From the NCBI RefSeq assembly GCF_963668385.1, contig NZ_OY764327.1:4436501-4500500 (forward strand): a DNA stretch of 64,000 nt, written 5' to 3'. The stretch is from an uncultured Carboxylicivirga sp. (lineage in GTDB: Bacteria > Bacteroidota > Bacteroidia > Bacteroidales > Marinilabiliaceae). The notes beneath the pieces were generated by a model. That model had not been told where the DNA came from, did not search any database, and saw only the letters and a list, made by a program, of their open reading frames with translations. The position numbers were made by a program, and so were the translations under genes. Shown in pieces: positions 37,078 through 44,786 of this stretch (positions are counted from its first letter, which is position 1; each line of letters begins with the position of its first letter).

Positions 37078-39615
37078 ATGACTGAAGGAGAAAGAATAAT
37101 AAAAATAAACATTGAGGAAGAGATGAAATCGGCCTACATTGATTATTCAATGTCGGTGATTGTTTCTCGTGCTCTGCCTGATGTTCGCGATGGTATGAAA
37201 CCCGTTCATCGTCGTGTTTTATTTGGAATGAGCGAACTTGGTGTTGCCTCAAACAAACCTTATAAAAAGTCTGCCAGAATTGTGGGAGAGGTGCTTGGTA
37301 AGTTTCACCCTCATGGCGATTCATCGGTTTATTTTGCAATGGTACGTATGGCTCAGGAATGGTCTTTACGATACCCTTTGGTTGACGGACAAGGAAACTT
37401 TGGATCTGTTGATGGTGACAGTCCTGCCGCAATGCGTTATACCGAGGCTCGCTTAAATCGTTTGGCTGAAGAAATGTTGGTTGATATTGAAAAAAACACT
37501 GTTGATTTTCAATTGAACTTTGATGATACCATTAAGGAACCAACTGTTTTACCAACCCGTATTCCTAACCTTTTGGTAAACGGAGCATCAGGTATTGCTG
37601 TAGGTATGGCAACAAATATGCCTCCTCATAATTTAACCGATACAATTAAAGCAACAATAGCCTATATTAATAATAATGATATAGAAATTGATGAATTAAT
37701 TGATATTATAAAAGCTCCTGATTTCCCTACTGGAGGTACTATTTATGGTTATCAAGGAGTTAAAGATGCATATCATACAGGTAAAGGGCGTATTGTTATT
37801 CGTGCTAAATCCGAGATTGAAACCGAGAGTAATGGACGTGATAAAATAATTATCACCGAAATACCATATATGGTTAACAAGGCAGAGCTAATTATGAAAA
37901 TTGCTGATCTTGTTAATGATAAAAAAATTGAAGGTATCTCAAATGTTAACGATGAGTCTGACCGTCAAGGAATGCGCATTGTTATCGATCTAAAAAAAGA
38001 TGCAATAGCAAATGTGGTATTAAACCACTTATATAAGTATACCGCACTTCAATCTTCGTTTGGTGTAAATAATATCGCATTGGTTAATGGACGTCCTCAA
38101 TTATTAAATTTAAAAGGACTAATTCAGGCTTTTGTTGAGCATCGTCATGATGTAGTTACTCGTCGTACGCAATATTTATTAGATCAAGCCGAAAAACGAG
38201 CTCACATTCTTGAAGGATTAATTATTGCCAGCGATAATATTGACGAAGTAATCAAAATTATTCGTGCAGCTCAAACTCCAGATGAAGCTCGTGAGAACTT
38301 AATTGCAAGATTTGAGTTAACCGATATTCAAGCTCGAGCAATTGTTGAGATGCGTTTGCGTCAGTTAACAGGTCTTGAACAAGATAAGTTAAGAGCTGAA
38401 TATGAGGAGTTGATGAAAGAAATTGCTCATTTGAAAGAAATTCTTGAGAATTATCAAATGAGAATGGATATTATTAAAGAAGAATTAGAAGAAGTAGTGG
38501 CGAAGTATGGTGATGATCGTCGCACTGAAATAGTATATAGTTCTGAAGAATTCAATCCTGAAGATTTCTATGCCGATGACGAAATGATTATTACTATTTC
38601 GCATTTGGGATACATTAAACGTACTCCATTGGCTGAATTTAAAACTCAACATAGAGGAGGAGTGGGTTCTAAAGGTTCAACCACACGTGACGAAGATTTT
38701 ATTGAATATATTTACCCTGCTTCGATGCACAATACCATGATGTTCTTTACCAAAAAAGGTAGATGCTTCTGGTTGAAAGTGTATGAGATTCCTGAAGGAA
38801 CAAAAGCATCGAAAGGTAGAGCTATTCAAAACCTATTAAATATTGATCCGGATGATAAAGTAAAAGCTTTTATTAAAGTGATGAAATTGAATGATGAAGA
38901 GTATGTAAACTCTCATTATATCATCATGGGTACTAAAAAAGGTATCGTCAAAAAGTCTTTGCTGAAAGATTATTCTCGTCCGCGTATTAATGGTGTTAAT
39001 GCAATTACCATTAAAGAAAATGACGAATTATTACAAGCCAGATTAACATCAGGAACTACTGAAATATTAATGGCATCTCGCTCCGGTAGAGCTATTCGAT
39101 TTAACGAAACTCAGGTAAGATGTATTGGACGTACAGGAGCCGGAGTACGTGGAATAACACTGGGCTCGGAGAGTGACGAGGTAGTTGGCATGATATGTGT
39201 TGAAGATATGGAAACAGAGGATATCCTGGTTGTTTCTGAAAAAGGTTTTGGAAAACGTTCCAAAACTGAAGAATACCGAGTAACTAACCGTGGTGGAAAA
39301 GGTGTGAAAGCCATGAAAATTACGGAAAAAACGGGAGAACTTATTACCATTAAAAACGTAACAGACGAAAATGATTTGATGATTATCAATCGTTCAGGTA
39401 TTGCAATTCGTTTGTCGGTTAAAGGAATGAGAGTTACCGGAAGAGCTACTCAAGGTGTACGCTTAATAAATCTATCTAAAAAGCAGGACGAAATAGCATC
39501 TGTAGCTAAAGTAAATGCTGAAGAATTAGAAGATGCCAAAATGGAAGATGTAGATAATATCGAAGGAGAAACTCCTGATGTTGATACTACAGAAAACCAA
39601 GAGGCAAACGAATAA
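37078..39615 (+). CDS. gyrA: DNA gyrase subunit A
   Basis: 845 residues. Breaks and rejoins DNA during negative supercoiling as an A2B2 complex with GyrB. The catalytic Tyr is Y121 ([10 protein letters not shown]). The quinolone region reads [18 protein letters not shown]82 and S83 stand at E. coli Ser83 and Ala84, and F86 at E. coli Asp87. The C-terminal beta-pinwheel has the repeated units ([44 protein letters not shown]), and the tail is acidic. The GyrA-box is less clear, so a ParC-type assignment is possible but length and tail fit GyrA. Confidence 0.93.
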   Translation: MTEGERIIKINIEEEMKSAYIDYSMSVIVSRALPDVRDGMKPVHRRVLFGMSELGVASNKPYKKSARIVGEVLGKFHPHGDSSVYFAMVRMAQEWSLRYPLVDGQGNFGSVDGDSPAAMRYTEARLNRLAEEMLVDIEKNTVDFQLNFDDTIKEPTVLPTRIPNLLVNGASGIAVGMATNMPPHNLTDTIKATIAYINNNDIEIDELIDIIKAPDFPTGGTIYGYQGVKDAYHTGKGRIVIRAKSEIETESNGRDKIIITEIPYMVNKAELIMKIADLVNDKKIEGISNVNDESDRQGMRIVIDLKKDAIANVVLNHLYKYTALQSSFGVNNIALVNGRPQLLNLKGLIQAFVEHRHDVVTRRTQYLLDQAEKRAHILEGLIIASDNIDEVIKIIRAAQTPDEARENLIARFELTDIQARAIVEMRLRQLTGLEQDKLRAEYEELMKEIAHLKEILENYQMRMDIIKEELEEVVAKYGDDRRTEIVYSSEEFNPEDFYADDEMIITISHLGYIKRTPLAEFKTQHRGGVGSKGSTTRDEDFIEYIYPASMHNTMMFFTKKGRCFWLKVYEIPEGTKASKGRAIQNLLNIDPDDKVKAFIKVMKLNDEEYVNSHYIIMGTKKGIVKKSLLKDYSRPRINGVNAITIKENDELLQARLTSGTTEILMASRSGRAIRFNETQVRCIGRTGAGVRGITLGSESDEVVGMICVEDMETEDILVVSEKGFGKRSKTEEYRVTNRGGKGVKAMKITEKTGELITIKNVTDENDLMIINRSGIAIRLSVKGMRVTGRATQGVRLINLSKKQDEIASVAKVNAEELEDAKMEDVDNIEGETPDVDTTENQEANE

Positions 39616-39662
39616 AGAAAATTACAATTACTATTATAGACAATAAACTAAAACTTTTTGAA

Positions 39663-40820
39663 ATGAAAAAAGTCGCGCTATTAACATTGTTAGTATTAGG
39701 TATGACTTCTGCTTTTGCTCAGAAGGGAAAAGTAGCTGCAGCAAGTCAGTTTCTAACAACAAATAATCTAGATAAGGCTAAAGAAGCAATAGATCTAGCA
39801 TTACAGCACGAAAAATCAATCGATTGGCCAAAAACTTATATTGTAGCAGCTAAAGTTTATACTGAGCAATATAAGTCTAGTAAAGATATCGAGGATATGA
39901 AAAAAGCCTTTGGCTTCTACCAAAAAGCTATTGAATTAGACCAAAAAGGTGATGCTAAAGGAAAAGGTATTGGTAAATTCGAAAAAGAAATAAAATTAGC
40001 CTTAACTATGTTTAAGCCTGATTTGACTAATGCAGGTATTGATGGTTTTAACACTGAAAATTTCGAAGCTGCATTATTTTCTTTTGAAAGTGTACTAAAA
40101 GTAGGTCAACTTCCAATTATGGAAGAAACTGCAGTTGATACAGCTATTGTATACAACTGTGCTTTAGCAGCTTATAATGCTAAAGATTGGGCCAAGTCAG
40201 AAAAGTATTTTGATCAGGCTATTGATTTAAAATATGGTGGTGGTGATGCTGTATTATTATTAAATCAAGTTTTTCAAACAACTGGTGATTCATTAAAAAT
40301 TGGTGAAAATCTTAAAAAAGGTTTTGAGACTTATCCTGAAGATGATCGTATCTTAACAAATTTGATTCAATTTTATCTTGATAGCCAACAAAATGAAGAG
40401 GCTTTAGAGTATTTGAATAAAGCAATCGCAGGTGATCCTAATAATGCAGTTTTCTATTATGCACGAGGTGTTTTATACGAAAAAATCGATCAGGAAAAAG
40501 CTATTGCTGATTACAATAAGTGTTTAGAGATTGATCCAAGTAACTTTAATTCATTGTATAACTTAGGTGTTGTTTATTATAATAAAGGTGTTGAGCAACA
40601 AAATGTTGCGAATGATAAAACAACTACCAAAGAATTTAATGCAGCAATGGAAATAGCTAACGGTTACTGGAAGCAAGCGTTACCATACATGGAAAAAGCT
40701 CTTGAAGTAAGACCTGACGAAGCAGCTGTATTAGAAACGTTAAAAGGTTTATATTACCGTTTCGAAGATATGGATAAATACAATGAAGTTAAAGCTAAAT
40801 TAGAAGCTTTAGGACAATAG
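39663..40820 (+). CDS. Secreted tetratricopeptide-repeat protein
   Basis: 385 residues; signal peptide ends AFAQ. TPR helices repeat through the chain (AIDLALQHEKSIDWPKTYIVAAKVY; ALEYLNKAIAGDPNNAVFYYARGVLYEK; AIADYNKCLEIDPSNFNSLYNLGVVYYNKG; YMEKALEVRPDEAAVLETLKGLYYR). It is a periplasmic protein-protein scaffold of unknown partner. It follows gyrA by 47 bp and may be co-transcribed, ending at the terminator at 40847. Confidence 0.85.
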   Translation: MKKVALLTLLVLGMTSAFAQKGKVAAASQFLTTNNLDKAKEAIDLALQHEKSIDWPKTYIVAAKVYTEQYKSSKDIEDMKKAFGFYQKAIELDQKGDAKGKGIGKFEKEIKLALTMFKPDLTNAGIDGFNTENFEAALFSFESVLKVGQLPIMEETAVDTAIVYNCALAAYNAKDWAKSEKYFDQAIDLKYGGGDAVLLLNQVFQTTGDSLKIGENLKKGFETYPEDDRILTNLIQFYLDSQQNEEALEYLNKAIAGDPNNAVFYYARGVLYEKIDQEKAIADYNKCLEIDPSNFNSLYNLGVVYYNKGVEQQNVANDKTTTKEFNAAMEIANGYWKQALPYMEKALEVRPDEAAVLETLKGLYYRFEDMDKYNEVKAKLEALGQ

Positions 40821-40846
40821 TACTCAATGATATTGATAGAATATAA

Positions 40847-40876
40847 AAGCCAGACTTAAACGTCTGGCTTTTTTTG
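40847..40876 (+). terminator. Rho-independent terminator after the TPR gene
   Basis: AAGCCAGAC/GTCTGGCTT (9 bp) with 6-base loop and seven-T tail. Confidence 0.93.
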
Positions 40877-40999
40877 TATTAAATTAGTTATAATACTATT
40901 GCTTTATTATACTTATTCCTGTAACACCAATACTAATTACAAATACTTCTAAATTCATATTAGCAGTCAGTTATATAAGTATGAAATTTCAACACATGT

Positions 41000-41027
41000 A
41001 AATAACATAATATCAAAGATTAGACAT
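41000..41027 (-). repeat. Left dif-like attachment site
   Basis: On the minus strand it reads XerC-type half ATGTCTAATCT, centre TTGATA, and XerD-type half TTATGTTATTT. The last differs from the E. coli dif XerD half (TTATGTTAAAT) at only two of 11 places. Centre and XerD half recur exactly at 47763. One of the two sites includes the resident chromosomal dif half; which one cannot be told here. Confidence 0.7.
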
Positions 41028-41057
41028 TTTTCTATCTACAAGCCCCATTTATCAACG

Positions 41058-41081
41058 TTCCAATCTTTACAAGAGTTGGAA
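41058..41081. promoter_or_regulatory. Isolated hairpin inside the prophage left end
   Basis: TTCCAATCTT and AGAGTTGGAA pair at nine of ten places around TACA. There is no T-run on either side, so it is not a terminator. In an ssDNA phage such an intergenic hairpin may serve as replication origin or packaging signal; inference only. Confidence 0.35.
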
Positions 41082-41171
41082 TGAAAAGCAGATGAACACT
41101 AATCTTAAACAATCTATTTAGATCAATTATAAATTAAATTGTTATAATATAACTTCATCTTAATAACACAA

Positions 41172-41209
41172 AAAAAAAAGGAGGTTGCACCGTTGTACAA
41201 TCTCCTTTT
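41172..41209 (-). terminator. Prophage operon terminator
   Basis: GGAGGTTG/CAATCTCC (one G-T) with 10-base loop; on the minus strand it is followed by at least nine T. It ends the phage transcript after the lipoprotein gene. Confidence 0.92.
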
Positions 41210-41270
41210 AAGTCGAAAAATTTATTAATCTTAATGTCCTTATAGAACAAATAAATATAACATTTTTCCT

Positions 41271-41756
41271 TTAATATCTTTGAGCTCGCCAACATACCAT
41301 AACACCATCAAACAATGCACTATCAGGATCGCCATCTTCATAGTTTACAAACTCTTCAAACAGAATGAATCCTAAATCAGTATTAGAATTATTAGGGGTC
41401 ACCTGTTTAACAATTATACCATTAAATTTAAAATTTAATTTACCCGAACCAGCCCAATCTTTTAAATGTCCTAAGCGACACATGTATAAAACACCGTCTT
41501 CTTTAGCACGTTGAGTAACATCGCTCATTTCTATTACTTCAGTTTCAACAGAAACACGATCACTATTTAAAAAATCCATAGCGATATCCTTAAACTCATT
41601 CTTATCTAAGGTTGAAAATTCTAATTGCATATCTTCACTTTTTTTTGGTTTTAAATATTCTTTTGTACAGCCATTCAAGCCCAGCCCAAACGACACGAAC
41701 AACAACAACAACAAGCAGATTTTTAAATTCTGCAATGGCTTGAATAATTGTTTCAT
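41271..41756 (-). CDS. Prophage lipoprotein, last gene of the phage operon
   Basis: 161 residues from the ATG at 41756 (a GTG lies one codon upstream). SPII signal with lipobox LGLNGC, Cys 30; the mature part begins TKEYLKPKKSED. Nothing beyond the signal is recognised; the region VLYMCRLGHLKDWAGSGKLNFKFNGIIV and an acidic FEEFVNYEDGDPDSALFDG stretch are notable. Position just before the operon terminator, and overlap with a small membrane protein frame, suggest a role in lysis or in changing the lysogen surface (superinfection exclusion). Function unknown. Confidence 0.75.
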   Translation of the reverse strand: MKQLFKPLQNLKICLLLLLFVSFGLGLNGCTKEYLKPKKSEDMQLEFSTLDKNEFKDIAMDFLNSDRVSVETEVIEMSDVTQRAKEDGVLYMCRLGHLKDWAGSGKLNFKFNGIIVKQVTPNNSNTDLGFILFEEFVNYEDGDPDSALFDGVMVCWRAQRY

Positions 41757-41802
41757 CACTTATTTTGCTTATTATTGTGACATATCCGAGCCACTCGGAC
41801 AT
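41635..41802 (-). CDS. Small membrane protein overlapping the lipoprotein gene
   Basis: 55 residues from the ATG at 41802: MSEWLGYVTIISKISDETII, then a hydrophobic LLVVVVVRVVWAGLEWLYKRIF segment and a KTKKK tail. 122 bp overlap the lipoprotein gene in another frame, where the lipoprotein signal is coded, so hydrophobicity may partly be a by-product. Overlapping membrane-peptide/lipoprotein pairs recall spanin or holin arrangements, but the order of segments is not typical. The start codon lies in a hairpin (41785-41799). Confidence 0.4.
   Translation of the reverse strand: MSEWLGYVTIISKISDETIIQAIAEFKNLLVVVVVRVVWAGLEWLYKRIFKTKKK
41785..41799. promoter_or_regulatory. Perfect short hairpin between opposing prophage frames
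   Basis: TCCGAG-CCA-CTCGGA, six GC-rich pairs and a three-base loop in AT-rich DNA. It covers the first codons of the 55-residue frame and lies upstream of the small + strand frame at 41837. It could tune translation or serve in replication. Confidence 0.4.
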
Positions 41803-41836
41803 AAACACAAATGTTTTACTTATTAATAATCTTAAC

Positions 41837-41995
41837 ATGTTACTATCAATTTTACTACAAACCCAAACCATAGAAGGAACTGAAATAGGTTTAATAAGAA
41901 CATTTTTAATCCTTAGTGTAATTCCTTTATTTATTGGTTTTAGATTAGGTATTCGTTATATGAAATGGAAATCAAAACGTGATATTAAGTCCTGA
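41837..41995 (+). CDS. Possible small single-pass membrane protein on the opposite strand of the prophage
   Basis: 52 residues from the ATG at 41837. A polar start (LLQTQTIEGTEIGL) is followed by one transmembrane segment (FLILSVIPLFIGFRLGI) and a basic tail (RYMKWKSKRDIKS), a sensible positive-inside protein. It fills a gap with no minus-strand gene and overlaps the annexin-like gene end by 24 bp. A longer start at 41765 is unlikely. It would be the only + strand gene of the phage; existence is uncertain. Confidence 0.4.
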   Translation: MLLSILLQTQTIEGTEIGLIRTFLILSVIPLFIGFRLGIRYMKWKSKRDIKS

Positions 41996-42373
41996 CTTAT
42001 TCCATATATTTCTCATTTTTATAAGGTCTTTACCGCTTAATTCTTTAGAAAACCAACCAAATAAATCCAGTGAATTCATAGCAAATGAAGCACCACCAAA
42101 AGCATAGGACTTATTCCCAAAAGCTTTATAGACCTTAACAAGTTCAAAACCATCTAAATTATCCAAAGCATTAAACATCGCTTTTTCATCAGTTCCCCAG
42201 TTTTGCATAGACGAATACAAAATATCACTAATAGATTTATACACATCTACATCACTAAAACCGCTTATTTTGGTTATCCATTTCTTAAATGGAACAAAAA
42301 ACAGCAATGGGAGCAAAAGCACCCACCACCATTTTTTTATCAATTGATTAAATGTTTTTCCACGCTTCCTCAT
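41972..42373 (-). CDS. Prophage membrane protein with annexin-like repeat
   Basis: 133 residues from the ATG at 42373 (another at 42382). One transmembrane segment near the N-terminus (WWWVLLLPLLFFVPF) is followed by a domain with SSMQNWGTDEKAMFNALDNL, ELVKVYKAFG and DLFGWFSKELSGKDLIKMRNI. This order, with GTDE then a helix set ending in a (K/S)ELSG motif, is close to one eukaryotic annexin repeat (GLGTDE ... SELTG). Annexin repeats bind membranes, often with calcium. In this phage it may be a capsid-membrane linking protein. Start overlaps the preceding lytic gene. Confidence 0.7.
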   Translation of the reverse strand: MRKRGKTFNQLIKKWWWVLLLPLLFFVPFKKWITKISGFSDVDVYKSISDILYSSMQNWGTDEKAMFNALDNLDGFELVKVYKAFGNKSYAFGGASFAMNSLDLFGWFSKELSGKDLIKMRNIWNKSGLNITF

Positions 42374-42866
42374 ACAGCTCATAGTCTAAATCAAATTGAC
42401 TTTCAATCTTACACATAGCTTTTGCAATGGAATAAATTACATCTTTTTGCCACTCAAAAACAGCTTCACGAGGTATGCCCGTTTTCCCAGCTACATAATC
42501 AATGTAATCTTCCGTATTATTTTCCGTCTCAGGAGCCCAAACAGATATTAACTTTTCAATTGTTTGATTACCACGATTAAACCAAGTTCGCATATTACGA
42601 AGCCCAGCACGTAAACCCCACATCATTGAATCGAATTCCTCAAACTCTGGATCTAAATCTTTAGAGCTTTCATGTTTCCAATCAATATTGGTTTGACGTA
42701 GGTTTAAAGGATTATTATTTTTCACACCTCTTGTCTGATCACTACCAAAGTTTGGCGTAACCTCTTGTACTTTCTTTCTTCTTACAACTGCCATAATAAT
42801 AAATGGTATAGCGCAAAGGATGATTATTGCAATCACCCAAAGCAAGATTTTATTAATCTTTTTCAT
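42348..42866 (-). CDS. Membrane-anchored phage peptidoglycan lytic protein
   Basis: 172 residues from the ATG at 42866, which overlaps the end of the small gene before it; an ATG at 42905 would add 13 unlikely residues. One N-terminal transmembrane segment (ILLWVIAIIILCAIPFIIMAV). The domain GVKNNNPLNLRQTNIDW, FDSMMWGLRAGLRNM and LISVWAPETENNTEDYIDYVA is the well-known phage structural-protein/lytic-transglycosylase-like family (NNPxNxR, APxxEN). Such enzymes open the cell wall at infection. The membrane anchor recalls PRD1-type virion-membrane lysins. Confidence 0.82.
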   Translation of the reverse strand: MKKINKILLWVIAIIILCAIPFIIMAVVRRKKVQEVTPNFGSDQTRGVKNNNPLNLRQTNIDWKHESSKDLDPEFEEFDSMMWGLRAGLRNMRTWFNRGNQTIEKLISVWAPETENNTEDYIDYVAGKTGIPREAVFEWQKDVIYSIAKAMCKIESQFDLDYELYEEAWKNI

Positions 42867-42990
42867 TGGTATTCTCGTTTGCTTCAAGAACCGCTTTTGC
42901 CGCATCTATAGCAGCATCAATTGCGCGAACTATCTTTGTAATTACCTTGATTTTATCAAGAACATTGACAACATTTTTTAGCCACTTCAT
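42853..42990 (-). CDS. Small prophage protein of 45 residues
   Basis: Too short for usual ORF calling, but it sits exactly between a stop (42992) and the next start (42866) with a 14-bp overlap, as expected of a packed phage operon. MKWLKNVVNVLDKIKVITK then an alanine-rich amphipathic helix and an acidic end. It may be a minor virion or membrane-associated peptide. Function unknown. Confidence 0.55.
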   Translation of the reverse strand: MKWLKNVVNVLDKIKVITKIVRAIDAAIDAAKAVLEANENTNEKD

Positions 42991-42991
42991 A

Positions 42992-43423
42992 CTAACGACG
43001 TTTTAAATAAGTTCCAAAATAACCACCGTTAGCCGCGTTCGGATTGGCAACCATTGTTAAAGCTGGAATAGTCAACTTTTTAGTAGTAGGATTAAAAAAT
43101 CCTGTATGCCAAACCTCTTGAATACCCATAGTAATTTTAACCATCCAAAGTTCAGTGTTACCACCGTTAGGATGTTTAATTTTACTTTTCGTCTTATGCG
43201 GTGAAGCAATGAAAGACATAAAACCTTTACGGCTTTTATTCCATCCTGTCATAACTTCAGCACCGTTTTTTGCATTTGGATTGTATTTACAACCCGATTT
43301 TTTGCGAGGCCTTGAGTTATGATATTGTGGTCTAAAATTATTAGCCACGTATGATTGACCGTTATACGGTTGAGGATATCCAAATCCATTTGGAAACCCA
43401 TTATATTGATATGGTTGTGCCAT
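42992..43423 (-). CDS. Prophage Tyr/Asn/Gly-rich basic protein
   Basis: 143 residues. The first ~45 are low complexity, rich in Tyr, Asn, Gln, Gly and Pro, followed by a basic RPRKKSGCKYNPNAKNG stretch and a compact region (GFMSFIASPHKTKSKIKHPN ... ELWMVKITMGI ... TKKLTIPALTMVANPNAANGGYF). Basic patches and high pI suggest nucleic-acid contact, for instance a genome-binding virion protein. No family recognised. Tight between neighbours (2 bp and 1 bp). Confidence 0.65.
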   Translation of the reverse strand: MAQPYQYNGFPNGFGYPQPYNGQSYVANNFRPQYHNSRPRKKSGCKYNPNAKNGAEVMTGWNKSRKGFMSFIASPHKTKSKIKHPNGGNTELWMVKITMGIQEVWHTGFFNPTTKKLTIPALTMVANPNAANGGYFGTYLKRR

Positions 43424-43425
43424 GA

Positions 43426-44040
43426 TTAGCGTCTTCTTTTTCTACGGTTTGACTTAGGTTTAAAAATCACATATAGTGCATACAACGCACCAAGAGGAAG
43501 AACCACAAAAAGCAAAATCTTTTTCCAGTCACGTTGCAACCATGCAACGAACTTTGACCAGTATGCCTTAACTTTATCCATAAAGTTACTTTTAGCAACA
43601 TTGCCCGAATCACTGCTTTTACTGGAAGCCTTAAAGCTCATTGTTTGAAATGACGGAGCACTTAAAGCTTGTTTAGCCGTACCCGTTGTACTGACAGGTT
43701 TTTCGCTAATACCCTCGGCAGCAGCTTTAACACCTGTTACAACTTGGTCTAACATTGCTTCACTTGGTTCAATACCATTCTTTTTCAATGTGGTAACAAC
43801 TTTGTCAACTTTTACTACACCATCAGAAACAACTTTAGAAACCATCTCTCCAGCTTTTGTCTTACCAATAGCCTTTGTTAATGCAGCAACACCAGCGCCA
43901 GCAATCGGACCAGCTACAGCAGTAGCCGCAAGACTTAAAACCGTTTTACCCACACCAGTTGAAGCAACTTTCCCAGCAAATCGGCCAACACCTTTAGCGG
44001 CTTTACCTATTGCTTTTCCTATTTTTTTAAAGAATCCCAT
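43426..44040 (-). CDS. Prophage Gly/Ala/Lys-rich protein with C-terminal membrane anchor
   Basis: 204 residues. The N-terminal ~70 residues are amphipathic and glycine/alanine/lysine-rich (FFKKIGKAIGKAAKGVGRFA; AGPIAGAGVAALTKAIG), like membrane-active minor capsid peptides. A helical middle and Ser-rich linker follow, then one transmembrane segment (~174-193, ILLFVVLPLGALYALYVIF) and an Arg/Lys tail. It lies right after the candidate capsid gene and has a strong Shine-Dalgarno. It may sit in an internal virion membrane. No family assigned. Confidence 0.68.
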   Translation of the reverse strand: MGFFKKIGKAIGKAAKGVGRFAGKVASTGVGKTVLSLAATAVAGPIAGAGVAALTKAIGKTKAGEMVSKVVSDGVVKVDKVVTTLKKNGIEPSEAMLDQVVTGVKAAAEGISEKPVSTTGTAKQALSAPSFQTMSFKASSKSSDSGNVAKSNFMDKVKAYWSKFVAWLQRDWKKILLFVVLPLGALYALYVIFKPKSNRRKRRR

Positions 44041-44051
44041 TTGTAAACTCC

Positions 44052-44057
44052 TTTCTA
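44052..44057 (-). promoter_or_regulatory. Strong Shine-Dalgarno for the 204-residue phage protein
   Basis: Minus strand reads GAAAGGAGTTTACAAATG. Strong Shine-Dalgarno sites are unusual in Bacteroidota genes, so this points to high late expression or a foreign gene. Confidence 0.6.
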
Positions 44058-44077
44058 ATTTATAATAAATCAGGCTT

Positions 44078-44785
44078 TTAGGCCTGATCTATAAAGATTA
44101 ATTCATATGAGTTACCGGCCGTTTTTTCAATCTTCACGGTTTCAACATCAGCAATAGCAACTAAAGCCAGTGTTTTATAACCATAAAAAGCAAGTTCACC
44201 AGCTCCGGTATCTTGCACGGCACACAAATCATTTTCCTTCTCCATTTTTGCCATTAATTCAGCAGGAGTATAGGTTACAGATTGACCGTTAGTTTTGATT
44301 AACTCAACTTTTACAAGGTCGGTAAGTGGAAAAGCAGCAAGTTCTTTGTCAACTACACCATACTCTTTTAAAGTCTCATCACTATTGATTGTGATAGGAT
44401 GATAAACGATAACACGCTCAACTATCTCACCGTCTTCCATTCCATACACCTCATAAGATTTCGCAGAATCCAGAGAAGAAAGATCAATCTCTAAATATCG
44501 TTGATCTGATAAAGCGGCAGCGCCGTCCATACCAATCGCAATAATACCACGACTACCCGTGTTTTTGTCAATGAATAATCCCTCACCCTGAGAAGCTACT
44601 TCGAAAAGTTTTTCAACCAACATACGGGGCGAAACCTGTTCATGAGTTCCTTTAGTACCTGACACACGAGAAATTTCCACCTTTTCACCATTCCAATTAC
44701 CATTTTTAGTAATCAAAACCTCTGATACTGGTTTGTAAATTCTGACTTTGCGGTCTTGTCTACCGCTAATTGTTTCAATTTTCAT
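44078..44785 (-). CDS. Candidate prophage major capsid protein with internal duplication
   Basis: 235 residues, rich in beta strands, no signal or membrane segment. Residues 20-118 and 157-233 look like two copies of one domain. VSEVLITKNG matches LVKVELIKTNG, SPRMLVEKL matches TPAELMAKM, and GLFIDKNTGSRGIIAI...SYEVYGMED matches DLCAVQDTGAGELAFY...SYELIFID. A tandem beta-domain fits a double jelly-roll capsid protein, although it is shorter than PM2 P2 (about 269). Position (first gene after the regulatory terminator) also fits. The jelly-roll fold itself is inference. Confidence 0.6.
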   Translation of the reverse strand: MKIETISGRQDRKVRIYKPVSEVLITKNGNWNGEKVEISRVSGTKGTHEQVSPRMLVEKLFEVASQGEGLFIDKNTGSRGIIAIGMDGAAALSDQRYLEIDLSSLDSAKSYEVYGMEDGEIVERVIVYHPITINSDETLKEYGVVDKELAAFPLTDLVKVELIKTNGQSVTYTPAELMAKMEKENDLCAVQDTGAGELAFYGYKTLALVAIADVETVKIEKTAGNSYELIFIDQA

Positions 44786-44786
44786 T

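Larger units (their letters stand above)
40877..41270. other. Gene-free left edge of the prophage: attL, hairpin, phage terminator
   Basis: No gene seen. From left to right it holds AT-rich chromosomal sequence, the dif-like site 41000-41027, a 9/10-bp hairpin at 41058-41081, AT-rich filler and the phage operon terminator at 41172-41209. Confidence 0.6.

Noticed and set aside
37043-37432. 129-codon minus-strand frame over the gyrA start
   Set aside because: It lies antisense to the strongly conserved gyrA N-terminus and looks like a random His/Gln-rich translation.
41757-41759. GTG start for the prophage lipoprotein
   Set aside because: An ATG follows immediately and gives the same signal peptide.
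41765-41836. Longer start for the + strand small frame in the prophage
   Set aside because: The added 24 residues are not membrane-like or conserved-looking and cross the hairpin at 41785; the ATG at 41837 gives a more sensible protein.
43790-44065. 91-codon + strand frame opposite the 204-residue phage gene
   Set aside because: It is the antisense shadow of an Ala/Gly/Lys-rich gene, with low-complexity Thr/Pro/Ala content.
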